Source: Novosphingobium aureum (GTDB lineage: Bacteria; Pseudomonadota; Alphaproteobacteria; Sphingomonadales; Sphingomonadaceae). From it: 64,000 nucleotides of DNA. The notes under the pieces are model-generated. The model made no database searches. It saw only the letters and a program-made list of their open reading frames with translations, and was not told the origin of the DNA. How positions within the stretch are numbered: the first letter of the stretch is position 1; each line of letters starts with the position of its first letter. The stretch lies in the NCBI RefSeq assembly GCF_015865035.1, contig NZ_JADZGI010000001.1, forward strand, positions 744,001 to 808,000. Direction: 5' to 3'. The translations under genes were made by a program, and so were the position numbers. Below, in pieces: positions 17,857-26,680 of this stretch.

Positions 17857-17890
17857 AAAGGCCGGCCCCGTTCGCGCGGGGCCGGCCTTT
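17857..17890. terminator. Intrinsic terminator after the RND operon
   Basis: AAAGGCCGGCCCC pairs perfectly with GGGGCCGGCCTTT around a short TTCGCG-type loop. It lies between convergent genes and could serve both directions. Confidence 0.85.
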
Positions 17891-17953
17891 GTCGTTATTG
17901 CGAGAGCCGGGACATGGCGCCGCGCCTGGCGCTGCCATCCATCCCCGCCGGGG

Positions 17954-18838
17954 TCAGTCCGCAGCGGCGGCCTTGCGCTCGCTGTGCTTCCAGAACGGGT
18001 CGTCGGGCAGGCGGTGGATCGGCCCGTAGACATTCTCCAGCAGCACCGCGAGGGCAGGGTCGCGTTCCGCCATCTCGGCGTCGCTGATCACGACCGTGTC
18101 GCCCATCTTCGCCGGGTAGTTGCTGTTGAACCAGAACTGGGTGCCTTCGGCCCAGTACTCGTCGATGGTATTCTCCATGTACTGGTCCTTCCACGTGCCA
18201 CGCTCGCGGGCGTTGCGGAAGGCGGCCTCGACCAGCGCGACGAAGGGCGGGTCGATCTGGCGCAGCGCCTCGAACATGCCGTGCGAGAACTCGTGGACCA
18301 TGATCGTTTCGCCGAAATAGCGCGTGCCCGGGACGGCCTGAATGTTTTCCTCGGCGCCGCTGGTGAGCAGCCCGCCCATGCCGCGCGCGCGCTTTGCCCA
18401 GTATTCGTAGGCGGTCAGCGGTGCGATCTCGGTATCGTAGTTCTCGCGCTCATAGGGCGTAAGCACGATGTCGTCGCGCGCGGGCTTGTCCCAGTCGCGC
18501 TGCTCGGGAAGGTCCATCGTCGTCTCGTCGACCGCCATGATCGCGACGCGCGCGCCTTCGCGAACCATCTCGTGCACGATCTCCGGGCGATGCGCGAGCA
18601 TGGCGCGGATCATGTTGCGCGCCTTGACTAGCGTGTCGGGGCGGACCTTGGAGGACGAGGTGATCCACAGCCCGTCGACCGAGAGACCCTGCGTGTAGAA
18701 CGGATCGAGCCCCAGCTCGGCGGGCGGGGTGACGACTTCGCTCGACCCGTCCTGCGCCGAAACAGGCACGCTGCCAGCGGCGAGAGCCAGAGCGAGCGCG
18801 GGGAGGGCGACAAGGCGGGACAAGGTCGGCATGGGCAT
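17954..18838 (-). CDS. Exported gluzincin-like zinc peptidase candidate (HEFSH)
   Basis: A 294-residue protein with a clear signal peptide (ends about residue 28, VSAQ). I know no named family for it. Residues 182-186 are HEFSH, an HExxH zinc-binding motif, and about 40 residues later IDEYWAEGTQFWF offers Glu as a possible third ligand, the gluzincin pattern. A hydrophobic strand precedes the motif (FGETIMV), as in metallopeptidases. It is the last gene of a unit after a DUF5695-like protein and an Xaa-Pro peptidase, separated by hairpins. Role inferred: extracytoplasmic peptidase acting on proline-rich glycoprotein. It could be an inactive relative. Confidence 0.65.
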   Translation of the reverse strand: MPMPTLSRLVALPALALALAAGSVPVSAQDGSSEVVTPPAELGLDPFYTQGLSVDGLWITSSSKVRPDTLVKARNMIRAMLAHRPEIVHEMVREGARVAIMAVDETTMDLPEQRDWDKPARDDIVLTPYERENYDTEIAPLTAYEYWAKRARGMGGLLTSGAEENIQAVPGTRYFGETIMVHEFSHGMFEALRQIDPPFVALVEAAFRNARERGTWKDQYMENTIDEYWAEGTQFWFNSNYPAKMGDTVVISDAEMAERDPALAVLLENVYGPIHRLPDDPFWKHSERKAAAAD

Positions 18839-18869
18839 CGTCAGGGCTTTCGTTTGGGATTGGTGACGG

Positions 18870-18903
18870 CCTGCGCCTCGGGTGTGACCCGAAGAGGCGC
18901 AGG
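18870..18903. other. Intercistronic hairpin
   Basis: CCTGCGCCTC pairs with GAGGCGCAGG between the M24 peptidase and the zinc-peptidase candidate. There is no long T-run, so it more likely affects mRNA stability or attenuates than terminates fully. Confidence 0.55.
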
Positions 18904-18917
18904 ACGGATCAGTGTTG

Positions 18918-20111
18918 TCAGGTGAATGGCTTGTCGAGTGCGACCTGCGGCTGCGTGAACCAGCGCGCGCCCTCGTCGGTCATGTAGAAGTGGTCTTCGA
19001 GGCGCACGCCGAACTTGTCGGGATAGACGATCATCGGCTCGTTCGAGAAGCACATGCCGGCAGCGAGCGGTGTCCTGTCGCCGCGCACGAGGTAGGCAGG
19101 CTCGTGGATGGCGAGGCCGATGCCGTGGCCGGTGCGGTGCGGCAGGCCGGGCAGGTTGTAGTCGGGGCCAAGGCCCGCCTTGGTGATCACTGCGCGCGCG
19201 GCGGCATCGACGTCCTCGCACGGCACGCCCGGCTTTGCAGCGGCAAAGGCGGCGGCCTGCGCGGTCTTTTCCAGCTCCCAGGTCTCGGCCTCGAGCGCAC
19301 TCACTTCGCCGAAGGCGTATGTACGGGTGATGTCCGAGTGATAGCCCTCGATGCGGCAGCCGGTGTCGATCAGGACGAGCTGGTTTTCCTCGAGTTCCTG
19401 ATCGTAGGGAAGCCCGTGCGGGAAGGCGGTGGCATGGCCGAACTGGACCGCGCAGAAGTACGAGCCCGAGGAGCCGAGGGCGCGGTGCGCCTGGTCGATG
19501 AAGCGGATGACTTCGCTGGCGCGAATGCCCGGTGCGAGGATGCGTGCGGCTGCCTTGTGCACCTCGAGCGTCATCGACTTGGCCTGCTGCAGCAAAGCCA
19601 GTTCGTTCGCCGACTTGATCATGCGGCAGCCGTCGATGACGGGGCCACCCTCGACCGTACCGGCAAGGCGCTCCCCGAACTGGCGGGCATGGCCAGCCGA
19701 GAGCATCGGGTCGATCGCAAGAACGGTGCCGGGCGCGAGCGTGCGGCACACCATCTCGACCGGGTCCTCTTCCTCTTCCCAGAGTACGAGGTCGGCCTCG
19801 ATCTTGAGTTCGGCTTCGAGCGAACCGCGCTCGAACACCGGGCACACCACGCGCGGTGTGCCGCTGGCGGGGATGATCAGCGCGACGAGGCGCTCGGTCG
19901 GCGACCAGCTCACCCCGGTGAAATAGCGCATCGAGGGGCCGACGTTGACGATCAGCGCGCCGGCACCGGCAAGCGCCATCAGCTCGCGGGCCTTGTCCAT
20001 GCGGGCCTTGAGCTCGCCGTCACTGATCGCGGGAGCCCATTCGCTCCAGCGGGTGAGGCGGGCCAGTTCGGCTTCGGCGTTGGAGCCACCGATCATCGTC
20101 GTCATCGTCAT
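18918..20111 (-). CDS. M24 family Xaa-Pro peptidase
   Basis: A 397-residue pita-bread metallopeptidase. The creatinase-like N-terminal domain includes GPSMRYFTGVSWSP. The C-terminal domain shows the five metal ligands: Asp in LVLIDTGCRIEG and in HSDITRTYAFG, His in HRTGHGIGL, Glu in CFSNEPM and Glu in VRLEDHF. Family members cut Xaa-Pro bonds (prolidase, aminopeptidase P) or act on related compounds. No signal peptide is present, so it is cytoplasmic and would finish proline- or hydroxyproline-containing di- or oligopeptides. It is the middle gene of a three-gene unit started by a DUF5695-like protein. Confidence 0.9.
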   Translation of the reverse strand: MTMTTMIGGSNAEAELARLTRWSEWAPAISDGELKARMDKARELMALAGAGALIVNVGPSMRYFTGVSWSPTERLVALIIPASGTPRVVCPVFERGSLEAELKIEADLVLWEEEEDPVEMVCRTLAPGTVLAIDPMLSAGHARQFGERLAGTVEGGPVIDGCRMIKSANELALLQQAKSMTLEVHKAAARILAPGIRASEVIRFIDQAHRALGSSGSYFCAVQFGHATAFPHGLPYDQELEENQLVLIDTGCRIEGYHSDITRTYAFGEVSALEAETWELEKTAQAAAFAAAKPGVPCEDVDAAARAVITKAGLGPDYNLPGLPHRTGHGIGLAIHEPAYLVRGDRTPLAAGMCFSNEPMIVYPDKFGVRLEDHFYMTDEGARWFTQPQVALDKPFT

Positions 20112-20131
20112 GTCCGTTTCTTCAAGGGCGC

Positions 20132-20164
20132 AAGCCCGGCCACGCGCGAGGCGTGACCGGGCTT
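20132..20164. other. Intercistronic hairpin
   Basis: AAGCCCGGCCACGC pairs with GCGTGACCGGGCTT (one mismatch or wobble pair) in the 72-bp gap between the DUF5695-like gene and the M24 gene. It has no poly-T on the minus strand. It may be a partial terminator or processing site that lowers downstream gene expression. Confidence 0.55.
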
Positions 20165-20183
20165 TCCAGTTATCCCGGCCCGA

Positions 20184-22937
20184 TCACTTCGGGCTCAGGG
20201 TGACCTCGGTCTTACCGGTGCCAAGGTCGATTGCGTAGGCACCGCGCTCCAGCGTGCCGGTGTCGGTCGCATAGGGGCGTCCGTCGGCAGTGGTGGTCTC
20301 GAAGGCGAGGCGGGCACGCGGGGTGATCGCGCTGGCGGGATCGAGGGAGAGGCGCACGGTGCCGGTCTCGGTATCATAGTCCGCGCTGGCGATCTTGCCG
20401 CTCTCAAGCGTGATCCACAGACCCGCGGGAGCGATGAACAGGCGCGAGCGGGCGCTGTCCTGCGGGGTGACCTGGATCGTCTTGCCGCTCTGCTCGACCT
20501 TGGCACCGAAGCCCAGCCAGCCGAACTGCGGATGATCGACGAGGTAGGTCGCGGCGGTGATGGCATGACCGTAGAAGCCCATGCCGTAGTCGCCGGTAAT
20601 CGCGTCCCACTGCATCATGTCGGGGTAGGAGTGGAACGCGGCGGAGCCGAAGCCTTCCTGGTCGATGTTGGTGATGCCGCCCATCATGCCGCCGTAGGCC
20701 ACGCGCAGCAGGTGGAAGTCCTTGGGGTTCTTGCGATAGGCGGTGAACAGCGGGACTGCGTTGAGGGCCGAGCCGTAGTGGTGGATCTGGCGCTCGATGC
20801 GGCTGACCTTGCCGCCGTAGAGGAAGTCCCAGTAGCGGCGTGCGTTGCCGTTGTAGCCCCAGCTCGGGATCGTCGGGTCATAGCCCAGGATCACCTCGCG
20901 GGTGGCCTCGGCCTGCGGCTGGTAGCCGAAGTGGTCCATCCAGGCGTAGACTTCGGGCTGGCCGGTCGAATCCCAGGCCATTTCCGAGCCGAAGGGATAC
21001 TTCATCGAACGCCAGATGTCGGCGCGCTCGGTCATCAGCCGCTTCATGTTGGCGGCTTCCTTGGTCATGCCTTCCTTCTCGAGATCCTTGAGGATGTCGA
21101 GGAACACGTCGCCTTCCATCAGGCCGAAGCGCGCGTAGTAGGGGGCATCGCGCATCATCGCGACGGTCGTGACGTAGGCCCACTTGAGATAGAACTGCCA
21201 GTCGTGGCGCTTGACCAGATCGGCGTGATCGCGCGCAAGGCGGTAGAGCACCCAGTGCCCGATCGCGACGTGGGGGTAGTTGTAGGTGCGGCCAAGGTCG
21301 TTGGAATGCTCCTTGTTCCACGCCGTCCAGTTCTTCCAGTTGATCTGGGGGTCGTAGTAGTCGGGGAATTCCTCGGGCTCGTAGTAGAAGATGCTCTTCT
21401 TGACGCCGCCCTTGTGCTCGCCGTCGGCGATCTGGAGCGTGCCGATCACGGTCTCGTCGACGAGACGCTCGATGCGCGCGACTTCCTCGGGGTCGGGGTT
21501 GTCGAGCTGCTTGATCGCGGCCGCGACCCATGCACCCGCGCCGCCCTCGTCGCTCATGCCGGCAACCCAGACGCGCTCGTCCTGGGTGAGGATCTTGTTT
21601 TCCTCGCGGTCGTAGGAGAGGATCGCCGGGCTGCGGTGGAACGGGTCGCCCTTGCCCTCGAACCACTGCTGGTGCGTGGTGAAGTGGCCAAGGTCACCCA
21701 CCACCTGCTCGAGCGGCTTGGTGATGTAGTAGCTCACCGTCTGCTTCTCACCGTCGGCATACGTCAGGGTGAGGCGCGCGCGGCCCCAGCCGCTGGCCTT
21801 GACCTTGTAGCGCGCCCAGCCATCGCCCGAGGCTTCGTCGGTGAGGGTAAGCGATCCTTCCGGGAAGGATTCGATCGACTTCACCTTGCTCGGAGCCTTG
21901 AGGAACAGGCTCGCGCTCTGGTCGGTGGGCACGACGTAGCCGGGAATGCCGACCGCGACCGGGCGCTTGTTGGCGACGAGCGTATCCTCGATCTTGCGGA
22001 TGCTCGGTGCGGTCACGAAGCGCACGCCATAGCTGCGGTGCTCACCCGGCTTGAGGGTGATGCTGGTCGGCTCGTTCCACTGGCGCGCGGCCTTGGACCA
22101 TTCCTTCTCGGCGAAGCCCTTGCTGGCGACGGTCCAGTCGTAGAACCCTTCGGAGACCTGGCCGCGCGGCGAGAGGTCGGTGAAGTTGTCGTCCTTCTTG
22201 GCCCAGGCCTTCTCGAAGATCGGCTTGTAGGCCTCGAGCGGGGTGCCCTTTTCGGGCAGGACCAGCAGCACCGGTCCCTCGCCCGAAAGACGGGTGACCT
22301 GCAGGTAGCCCGCATCGCGGCCGATATAGGGATCGACGAAGCTGGCCTGCTGGTGGGCCTGGTCGAGGTCGCGGTCGAGGATGATGTTGTCGAACACCAT
22401 CGGCATGCCCAGCACGCCGATCTCGACGGCCTGGCTGCTGGTGTTCTCGAGCGTGAAGCGCATCGCGAGCACGCCGTCCTCGTTGAGCCAGCGGCGCTCT
22501 ACCTTGAGCGGCAGGCCATCGCCCATCGAACTGGTGATGTCGGCTGCGGCGATAACGTCCTTGCCGCCTGCCAGCGCAGTGATCTGCTTGCGCATCGCCG
22601 AGGAGTTGTAGTCGGTCCATTCACCACCCGGCTGGCGCACGCGCAGGTGCAGGTCGCCGATGTGGTTGTAGCCGTTGGCCGCGCGTTCGGCCTCGCGCCC
22701 CGCAGGGACGAAGTCGAAGTTCTCGGTGCCCTTGGGGGAGAGGCTGGCCAGCGTCTGCGTGTCGGCGCGCAGAGCCAGGTCGAAGGCCGGCGTGGTGATC
22801 TCGGTCTTGATGATCGGCGGGAAGACCTTCTTCGGCTTTTCTTCCTGAGCCTGAAGCGCGGTGAGCGGCAGGACCGCAGGCGCGGCGATGGCGCACGCCA
22901 GAGCGAAGAGGGGCAGGGGGCGCAGTACGCTTTTCAT
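20184..22937 (-). CDS. DUF5695-like large exported protein, putative glycoside-active enzyme
   Basis: A 917-residue protein with a cleavable signal peptide (to about residue 30, ALQAQ). The N-terminal 370 residues look beta-rich. The centre and C-terminus are rich in Trp/Tyr helices such as YPHVAIGHWVLYRLAR and MAWDSTGQPEVYAWM, as in an (alpha/alpha)6 barrel with a C-terminal beta domain. I assign it to DUF5695 from memory, with moderate certainty. A distant paralogue is at 42868. It is divergent from the arabinofuranosidase gene and starts a unit with two peptidases. Role inferred: acts on arabinosylated or galactosylated hydroxyproline-rich glycoprotein. Catalytic residues are unknown. Confidence 0.75.
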   Translation of the reverse strand: MKSVLRPLPLFALACAIAAPAVLPLTALQAQEEKPKKVFPPIIKTEITTPAFDLALRADTQTLASLSPKGTENFDFVPAGREAERAANGYNHIGDLHLRVRQPGGEWTDYNSSAMRKQITALAGGKDVIAAADITSSMGDGLPLKVERRWLNEDGVLAMRFTLENTSSQAVEIGVLGMPMVFDNIILDRDLDQAHQQASFVDPYIGRDAGYLQVTRLSGEGPVLLVLPEKGTPLEAYKPIFEKAWAKKDDNFTDLSPRGQVSEGFYDWTVASKGFAEKEWSKAARQWNEPTSITLKPGEHRSYGVRFVTAPSIRKIEDTLVANKRPVAVGIPGYVVPTDQSASLFLKAPSKVKSIESFPEGSLTLTDEASGDGWARYKVKASGWGRARLTLTYADGEKQTVSYYITKPLEQVVGDLGHFTTHQQWFEGKGDPFHRSPAILSYDREENKILTQDERVWVAGMSDEGGAGAWVAAAIKQLDNPDPEEVARIERLVDETVIGTLQIADGEHKGGVKKSIFYYEPEEFPDYYDPQINWKNWTAWNKEHSNDLGRTYNYPHVAIGHWVLYRLARDHADLVKRHDWQFYLKWAYVTTVAMMRDAPYYARFGLMEGDVFLDILKDLEKEGMTKEAANMKRLMTERADIWRSMKYPFGSEMAWDSTGQPEVYAWMDHFGYQPQAEATREVILGYDPTIPSWGYNGNARRYWDFLYGGKVSRIERQIHHYGSALNAVPLFTAYRKNPKDFHLLRVAYGGMMGGITNIDQEGFGSAAFHSYPDMMQWDAITGDYGMGFYGHAITAATYLVDHPQFGWLGFGAKVEQSGKTIQVTPQDSARSRLFIAPAGLWITLESGKIASADYDTETGTVRLSLDPASAITPRARLAFETTTADGRPYATDTGTLERGAYAIDLGTGKTEVTLSPK

Positions 22938-23024
22938 GTCGTGTCCTCGATTGCGGCCGATGCAAATGAATCCGGCTGGATAATTGCACTTGGGATGACG
23001 TGCGGACTGAAATGCGTCAAGGAA

Positions 23025-23039
23025 AATATACGATATATT
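23025..23039. promoter_or_regulatory. Degenerate copy of the locus operator upstream of the DUF5695-like gene
   Basis: AATATA-CGA-TATATT has two perfect 6-bp arms and contains TATACGATAT, the right half of the palindrome seen at 34290. It lies 88 bp upstream of the minus-strand gene start at 22937. Its left half does not match the full consensus, so it is a weaker candidate. Confidence 0.4.
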
Positions 23040-23146
23040 ATCCGACTAATTGTTTTGGCCGCGATTGCAGTGCAAGAGCCGCAGGTGAGCCCGATTCGAC
23101 GCGAAACCGACAATTTGCAGTCTCTCTTGCAACGCGGTGACGGGGA

Positions 23147-23190
23147 TTGACACCCCGCTTATGTCGGTTATCAATAACGTATACGATATT
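23147..23190 (+). promoter_or_regulatory. Promoter and operator of the arabinofuranosidase operon
   Basis: A -35 hexamer TTGACA at 23147-23152 is followed after 16 bp by TATCAA. The operator-like palindrome AATAA-CGTATACG-ATATT at 23173-23190 overlaps the -10 region and likely start site. One pair of the palindrome is mismatched. The location suits repression. The related sites at 30191, 34290 and 41553 share CGTATACG. Confidence 0.6.
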
Positions 23191-23208
23191 CGATAGGAGT
23201 GTGAGGGA

Positions 23209-25569
23209 ATGAAAGCCAGTCGGCGCCAATGGATGGTCGGGGTAGCGGCGGTGGCGCTTTGCGGCGTTGCTCCGCGGGGTTTTGCGGCCGTCGTCAAGCC
23301 GGTGATGCCGCTGCGGGCCACTCCGCTTCCGCTGAACGACGTGCGTCTCGAAGCCTCTGACTGGGCGACCGCGGTCGAGGTCAACGAGGGCTACCTGCTT
23401 TCGCTCAGCCCGGACCGCTTCCTGCACAACTTCCGCAAGTACGCAGGCCTCGAGCCGAAGGCCGAGATCTATGGCGGCTGGGAATCGGACACCATCGCCG
23501 GGCACACCCTTGGCCACTACATGACCGCTCTCGTCCTCACCTGGCAGCAGCGTGGTACGCAGGCATGCCGTCAGCGCGCCGACTACATCGTCGATGAGCT
23601 GGCCGACTGCCAGGTCGCGCGCGGCAATGGCTACATCGGCGCGCTCGGCCGCAAGACCAAGGACGGCGACATCGTCGACGGCATCACCGTCTTCGACGAG
23701 GTGAAGCAGGGCATCATCAAGTCCGGCGGTTTCGACCTCAACGGCTCGTGGTCGCCGCTCTACACCGTGCACAAGATGTTCGCGGGCCTGCTCGACATCC
23801 ATGCTGCCTGGGGCAACGACAAGGCGCTCGAAGTGCTGATCGGCCTCGCCGGGTATTTCGCCGACATGTTCGACGCGCTCGACCACAAGCAGATGCAGGA
23901 CCTGCTCGGCTGCGAATACGGCGGCCTCAACGAGAGCTATGCCGAACTTTACGCGCGTACCGGCAATGCGCGCTGGATGCAGATCGCCAAGCGCATCTAC
24001 GACGATCGCGTGCTCGATCCGCTCAAGGCGCAGGAAGACAAGCTCTCGAACTTCCATGCCAATACCCAGGTGCCCAAGCTGATCGGCCTCGCGCGCATCC
24101 ACGAGCTGACCGGCGAGCAGCCGCCCGCAACCGCCGCGCGCTTCTTCTGGGATACCGTCACGCAGCACCACAGCTACGTGATCGGCGGCAATGCGGACCG
24201 CGAGTATTTCTCCGATCCCGACACCATCGCGCAGCACCTGACCGAGTCCACCTGCGAGCATTGCAACACCTACAACATGCTCAAGCTGACCCGGCAGCTC
24301 TATTCGTGGCAGCCCGAGGCGGCGCTGTTCGACTATTACGAACGCGCGCACCTCAACCACGTGCTTTCGGCGCAGAACCCGCACAACGCGGGCTTCACTT
24401 ACATGACGCCGATGATGAGCGGTGCCGAGCGCGGCTATTCGCAGCCGGGTGAGGAAGGCTTCTGGTGTTGCGTCGGCTCGGGGATGGAAAGCCATGCCAA
24501 GCATGGCGATTCGATCTACTGGCAGGGCGAGGACACGCTCTTCGTGAACCTGTTCATCCCCTCGCGCGCCACCTGGAAGGACAAGGGTGTCGCACTCTCG
24601 ATGGCGACCGACTATCCCTTCGAAGGCGACGTTCGCCTGACTCTCGATGCGGTCAAGTCCTCGCGCTTCGCGCTGGCACTGCGCATCCCGGGCTGGAGCA
24701 AGGGGGCCGTCGCGCTGCGCATCAACGGCGAGGTTGCCACGGTGACCCCGGTCAACGGCTACGTGCGGATCGATCGCCGCTGGAAGGCTGGCGACGTGGT
24801 CGACTATTCGCTCCCGCTGGACCTGCGTCTCGAATCCGCACCCGGCGCGCCCGACGTGGTCTCGGTGCTGCGCGGGCCGATGGTCATGGCGGCCGACCTT
24901 GGGCCGGTGGAGATGGAATGGAAGGACGTCGAACCGGCGATGGTCGGCGAAGACCTGCTTGCCGCGTTCCACCCGATCGTCTCGGACCGTCCGCGCTACG
25001 TCACCCGCGGCATCGTGCGCCCGGGCGATCGCAACTTCGTTCCCTTCTACAGCCAGTACGAGCGTCGCAGCGCGGTCTACTTCAAGCGCTTTTCCGAAGC
25101 CCAGTGGAAGCAGGAAGAGGCGGCATTCCTTGCCGAGCAGGCGCGCCAGAAGGACATCGCCGCGCGCTCGATCGACATCATGCACCTTGGCGAGATGCAG
25201 CCCGAGCGCGATCACAATCTCGTCTCGGACGTTTCCTACCCGGTTGCCTATCGCGGCCGCAACGGACGCGATGCCCGCTCGGGCGGCTATTTCGAGTTCT
25301 CGATGAAGGTCGTGCCCGGTCCGCTGCTGCTTCAGGCCAGCTACTGGGGCTCCGAGCGCGGGCGCAAGTTCGACATCCTCGTCGACGACGTGAAGATCGC
25401 GACGCAGGAATTGGGCGAGGATCGTCCCGGCAAGTTCTTCGATGTCGAGTATCCGCTGCCCGAGGCGCTGACCAAGGGCAAGAACTCGGTGCGCGTGCGC
25501 TTCCTGCCGCATGACCGCAGTTCGGCCGGGCCGGTGTTCGGCGTGCGCGTGTTCACGGCCAAGAAGTAA
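23209..25569 (+). CDS. Beta-L-arabinofuranosidase, DUF1680 family (GH127/GH146-like)
   Basis: A 786-residue exported hydrolase. The N-terminus SRRQWMVG followed by a hydrophobic run suggests Tat export. The (alpha/alpha)6 barrel holds the family signatures: GGNADREYF with acid/base Glu332, EHCNTYNMLKL with zinc ligands Glu350 and Cys352, and FWCCVGSGMESH with Cys420 and Cys421, one the nucleophile. A C-terminal beta domain of about 150 residues follows. Known relatives remove beta-L-arabinofuranose, notably from hydroxyproline-linked arabino-oligosaccharides of extensin. It is first in a four-gene operon with an Ldh_2 reductase, a DUF885 peptidase and GH43, behind a locus operator. Assignments of residues are by motif comparison. 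Confidence 0.92.
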   Translation: MKASRRQWMVGVAAVALCGVAPRGFAAVVKPVMPLRATPLPLNDVRLEASDWATAVEVNEGYLLSLSPDRFLHNFRKYAGLEPKAEIYGGWESDTIAGHTLGHYMTALVLTWQQRGTQACRQRADYIVDELADCQVARGNGYIGALGRKTKDGDIVDGITVFDEVKQGIIKSGGFDLNGSWSPLYTVHKMFAGLLDIHAAWGNDKALEVLIGLAGYFADMFDALDHKQMQDLLGCEYGGLNESYAELYARTGNARWMQIAKRIYDDRVLDPLKAQEDKLSNFHANTQVPKLIGLARIHELTGEQPPATAARFFWDTVTQHHSYVIGGNADREYFSDPDTIAQHLTESTCEHCNTYNMLKLTRQLYSWQPEAALFDYYERAHLNHVLSAQNPHNAGFTYMTPMMSGAERGYSQPGEEGFWCCVGSGMESHAKHGDSIYWQGEDTLFVNLFIPSRATWKDKGVALSMATDYPFEGDVRLTLDAVKSSRFALALRIPGWSKGAVALRINGEVATVTPVNGYVRIDRRWKAGDVVDYSLPLDLRLESAPGAPDVVSVLRGPMVMAADLGPVEMEWKDVEPAMVGEDLLAAFHPIVSDRPRYVTRGIVRPGDRNFVPFYSQYERRSAVYFKRFSEAQWKQEEAAFLAEQARQKDIAARSIDIMHLGEMQPERDHNLVSDVSYPVAYRGRNGRDARSGGYFEFSMKVVPGPLLLQASYWGSERGRKFDILVDDVKIATQELGEDRPGKFFDVEYPLPEALTKGKNSVRVRFLPHDRSSAGPVFGVRVFTAKK

Positions 25570-25585
25570 GCGCAAGGGGCTGGCC

Positions 25586-26680
25586 ATGAGCGATAGTGTC
25601 GTCCTGAGCCTCGCCGAGGCCGACAGCCTCGCGCGCGAGGTTCTCGAAGCCTGGGGGCTGGCCCCCGACCATGCCGCCGCGGTCGCCGCCACGATGGTGG
25701 CGGGCGAGCGCGACGGGTGCACCTCGCACGGTCTTTATCGCCTGCTCGTTGCGACGGCGTCGGTAGAGAAGGGCGTGGTCAATCCCGCGGCGGTGCCCGA
25801 GGTGAGCGAGCCCGCACCCGCGCTGGTGCGGGTTGATGGCAAGGGCGGCTTTGCACAGCTGCCCTTTTCCAAGGGCCTTCCCCTGCTCGTCGAGAAGGCG
25901 AAGGCCAAGGGCATCGCGGCCATGGCGCTCAACAATTCGGTGCACTTTGCCGCGTTGTGGCCCGAGGTCGAGGCGCTGGCGGCCGAAGGGCTGGTAGCGC
26001 TCGCTTTCACCCCCAACCATGCCTGGGTCGCCCCGGCGGGCGGGACCAAGCCGGTCTTCGGCACCAATCCGCTGGCCTTTGCCTGGCCGCGACCGGGGCG
26101 CGAGCCGTTCGTGTTTGACTTCGCCACCACGGTGATCGCGCGCGGCGATATCGAATTGCACCGCCGCGCCGGCAAGCCGGTCCCCGAGGACTGGGGCTAC
26201 GATGCACAAGGCAATCCGACGACCGATGCGAAGTCCGTGCTCGACGGGGCGATGCGCACCTTCGGCGGGCACAAGGGTTCCGCACTGGCGGCGATGATCG
26301 AGCTTATCGCCGGGCCGCTGATCGGAGACATGACCAGCGCCCAGTCGATCGCGGTCGATGCCGGGCGCGGCGGCTCGCCGCTTGGCGGGGAACTGATCAT
26401 CGCCATCGATCCGGCTGGCTTCCTCGGTGATCGCGTCGACGAATACCTCGCGCACGGCGAGACCATGTTCGCTGCAATCGAGGGGCAGGGCGCACGTCTG
26501 CCCGGCACGCGCCGTCTCGCCGCGCGGCGCGAGTCCCTCGCGAAGGGGCTCGCCATACCGGCGGCCTTCCACGCCGAAATCCTCGATCTCCTGCAAAAAG
26601 GCAAAGACCATGTACCCAATCCGCCTCAAGGCTCTCGCGCTGGCAGCAACGGCGCTGGCGATGGCTCCGGCGGCCACTGA
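25586..26680 (+). CDS. Ldh_2 family NAD(P)H oxidoreductase, candidate pyrroline-2-carboxylate reductase
   Basis: A 364-residue member of the malate/L-lactate/ureidoglycolate dehydrogenase family. Visible landmarks are TSHGLYRL, ALNNSVHFAALWP, VFGTNPLAFAWPRP and GGHKGSALAAMIELIAG. Relatives in hydroxyproline clusters reduce 1-pyrroline-2-carboxylate to L-proline (LhpI), and the nearby hydroxyproline genes make that plausible. Other substrates cannot be excluded. The ATG at 25586 lies 16 bp after the arabinofuranosidase stop, behind AAGGGG. The last 23 residues are Gly/Pro/Ser-rich and overlap the next gene by 71 bp, which is unusual and may mark a frameshifted or worn 3' end. Confidence 0.8.
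   Translation: MSDSVVLSLAEADSLAREVLEAWGLAPDHAAAVAATMVAGERDGCTSHGLYRLLVATASVEKGVVNPAAVPEVSEPAPALVRVDGKGGFAQLPFSKGLPLLVEKAKAKGIAAMALNNSVHFAALWPEVEALAAEGLVALAFTPNHAWVAPAGGTKPVFGTNPLAFAWPRPGREPFVFDFATTVIARGDIELHRRAGKPVPEDWGYDAQGNPTTDAKSVLDGAMRTFGGHKGSALAAMIELIAGPLIGDMTSAQSIAVDAGRGGSPLGGELIIAIDPAGFLGDRVDEYLAHGETMFAAIEGQGARLPGTRRLAARRESLAKGLAIPAAFHAEILDLLQKGKDHVPNPPQGSRAGSNGAGDGSGGH

Noticed and set aside
20532..23150. An 872-codon open frame antisense to the first DUF5695-like gene
   Set aside because: No ribosome site or domain; its repetitive Val/Asp/Leu composition is typical of a shadow frame.
23038..25722. An 894-codon open frame antisense to the arabinofuranosidase gene
   Set aside because: Composition is the His/Arg/Leu-rich pattern of antisense GC3-rich DNA; the sense strand has conserved catalytic motifs.
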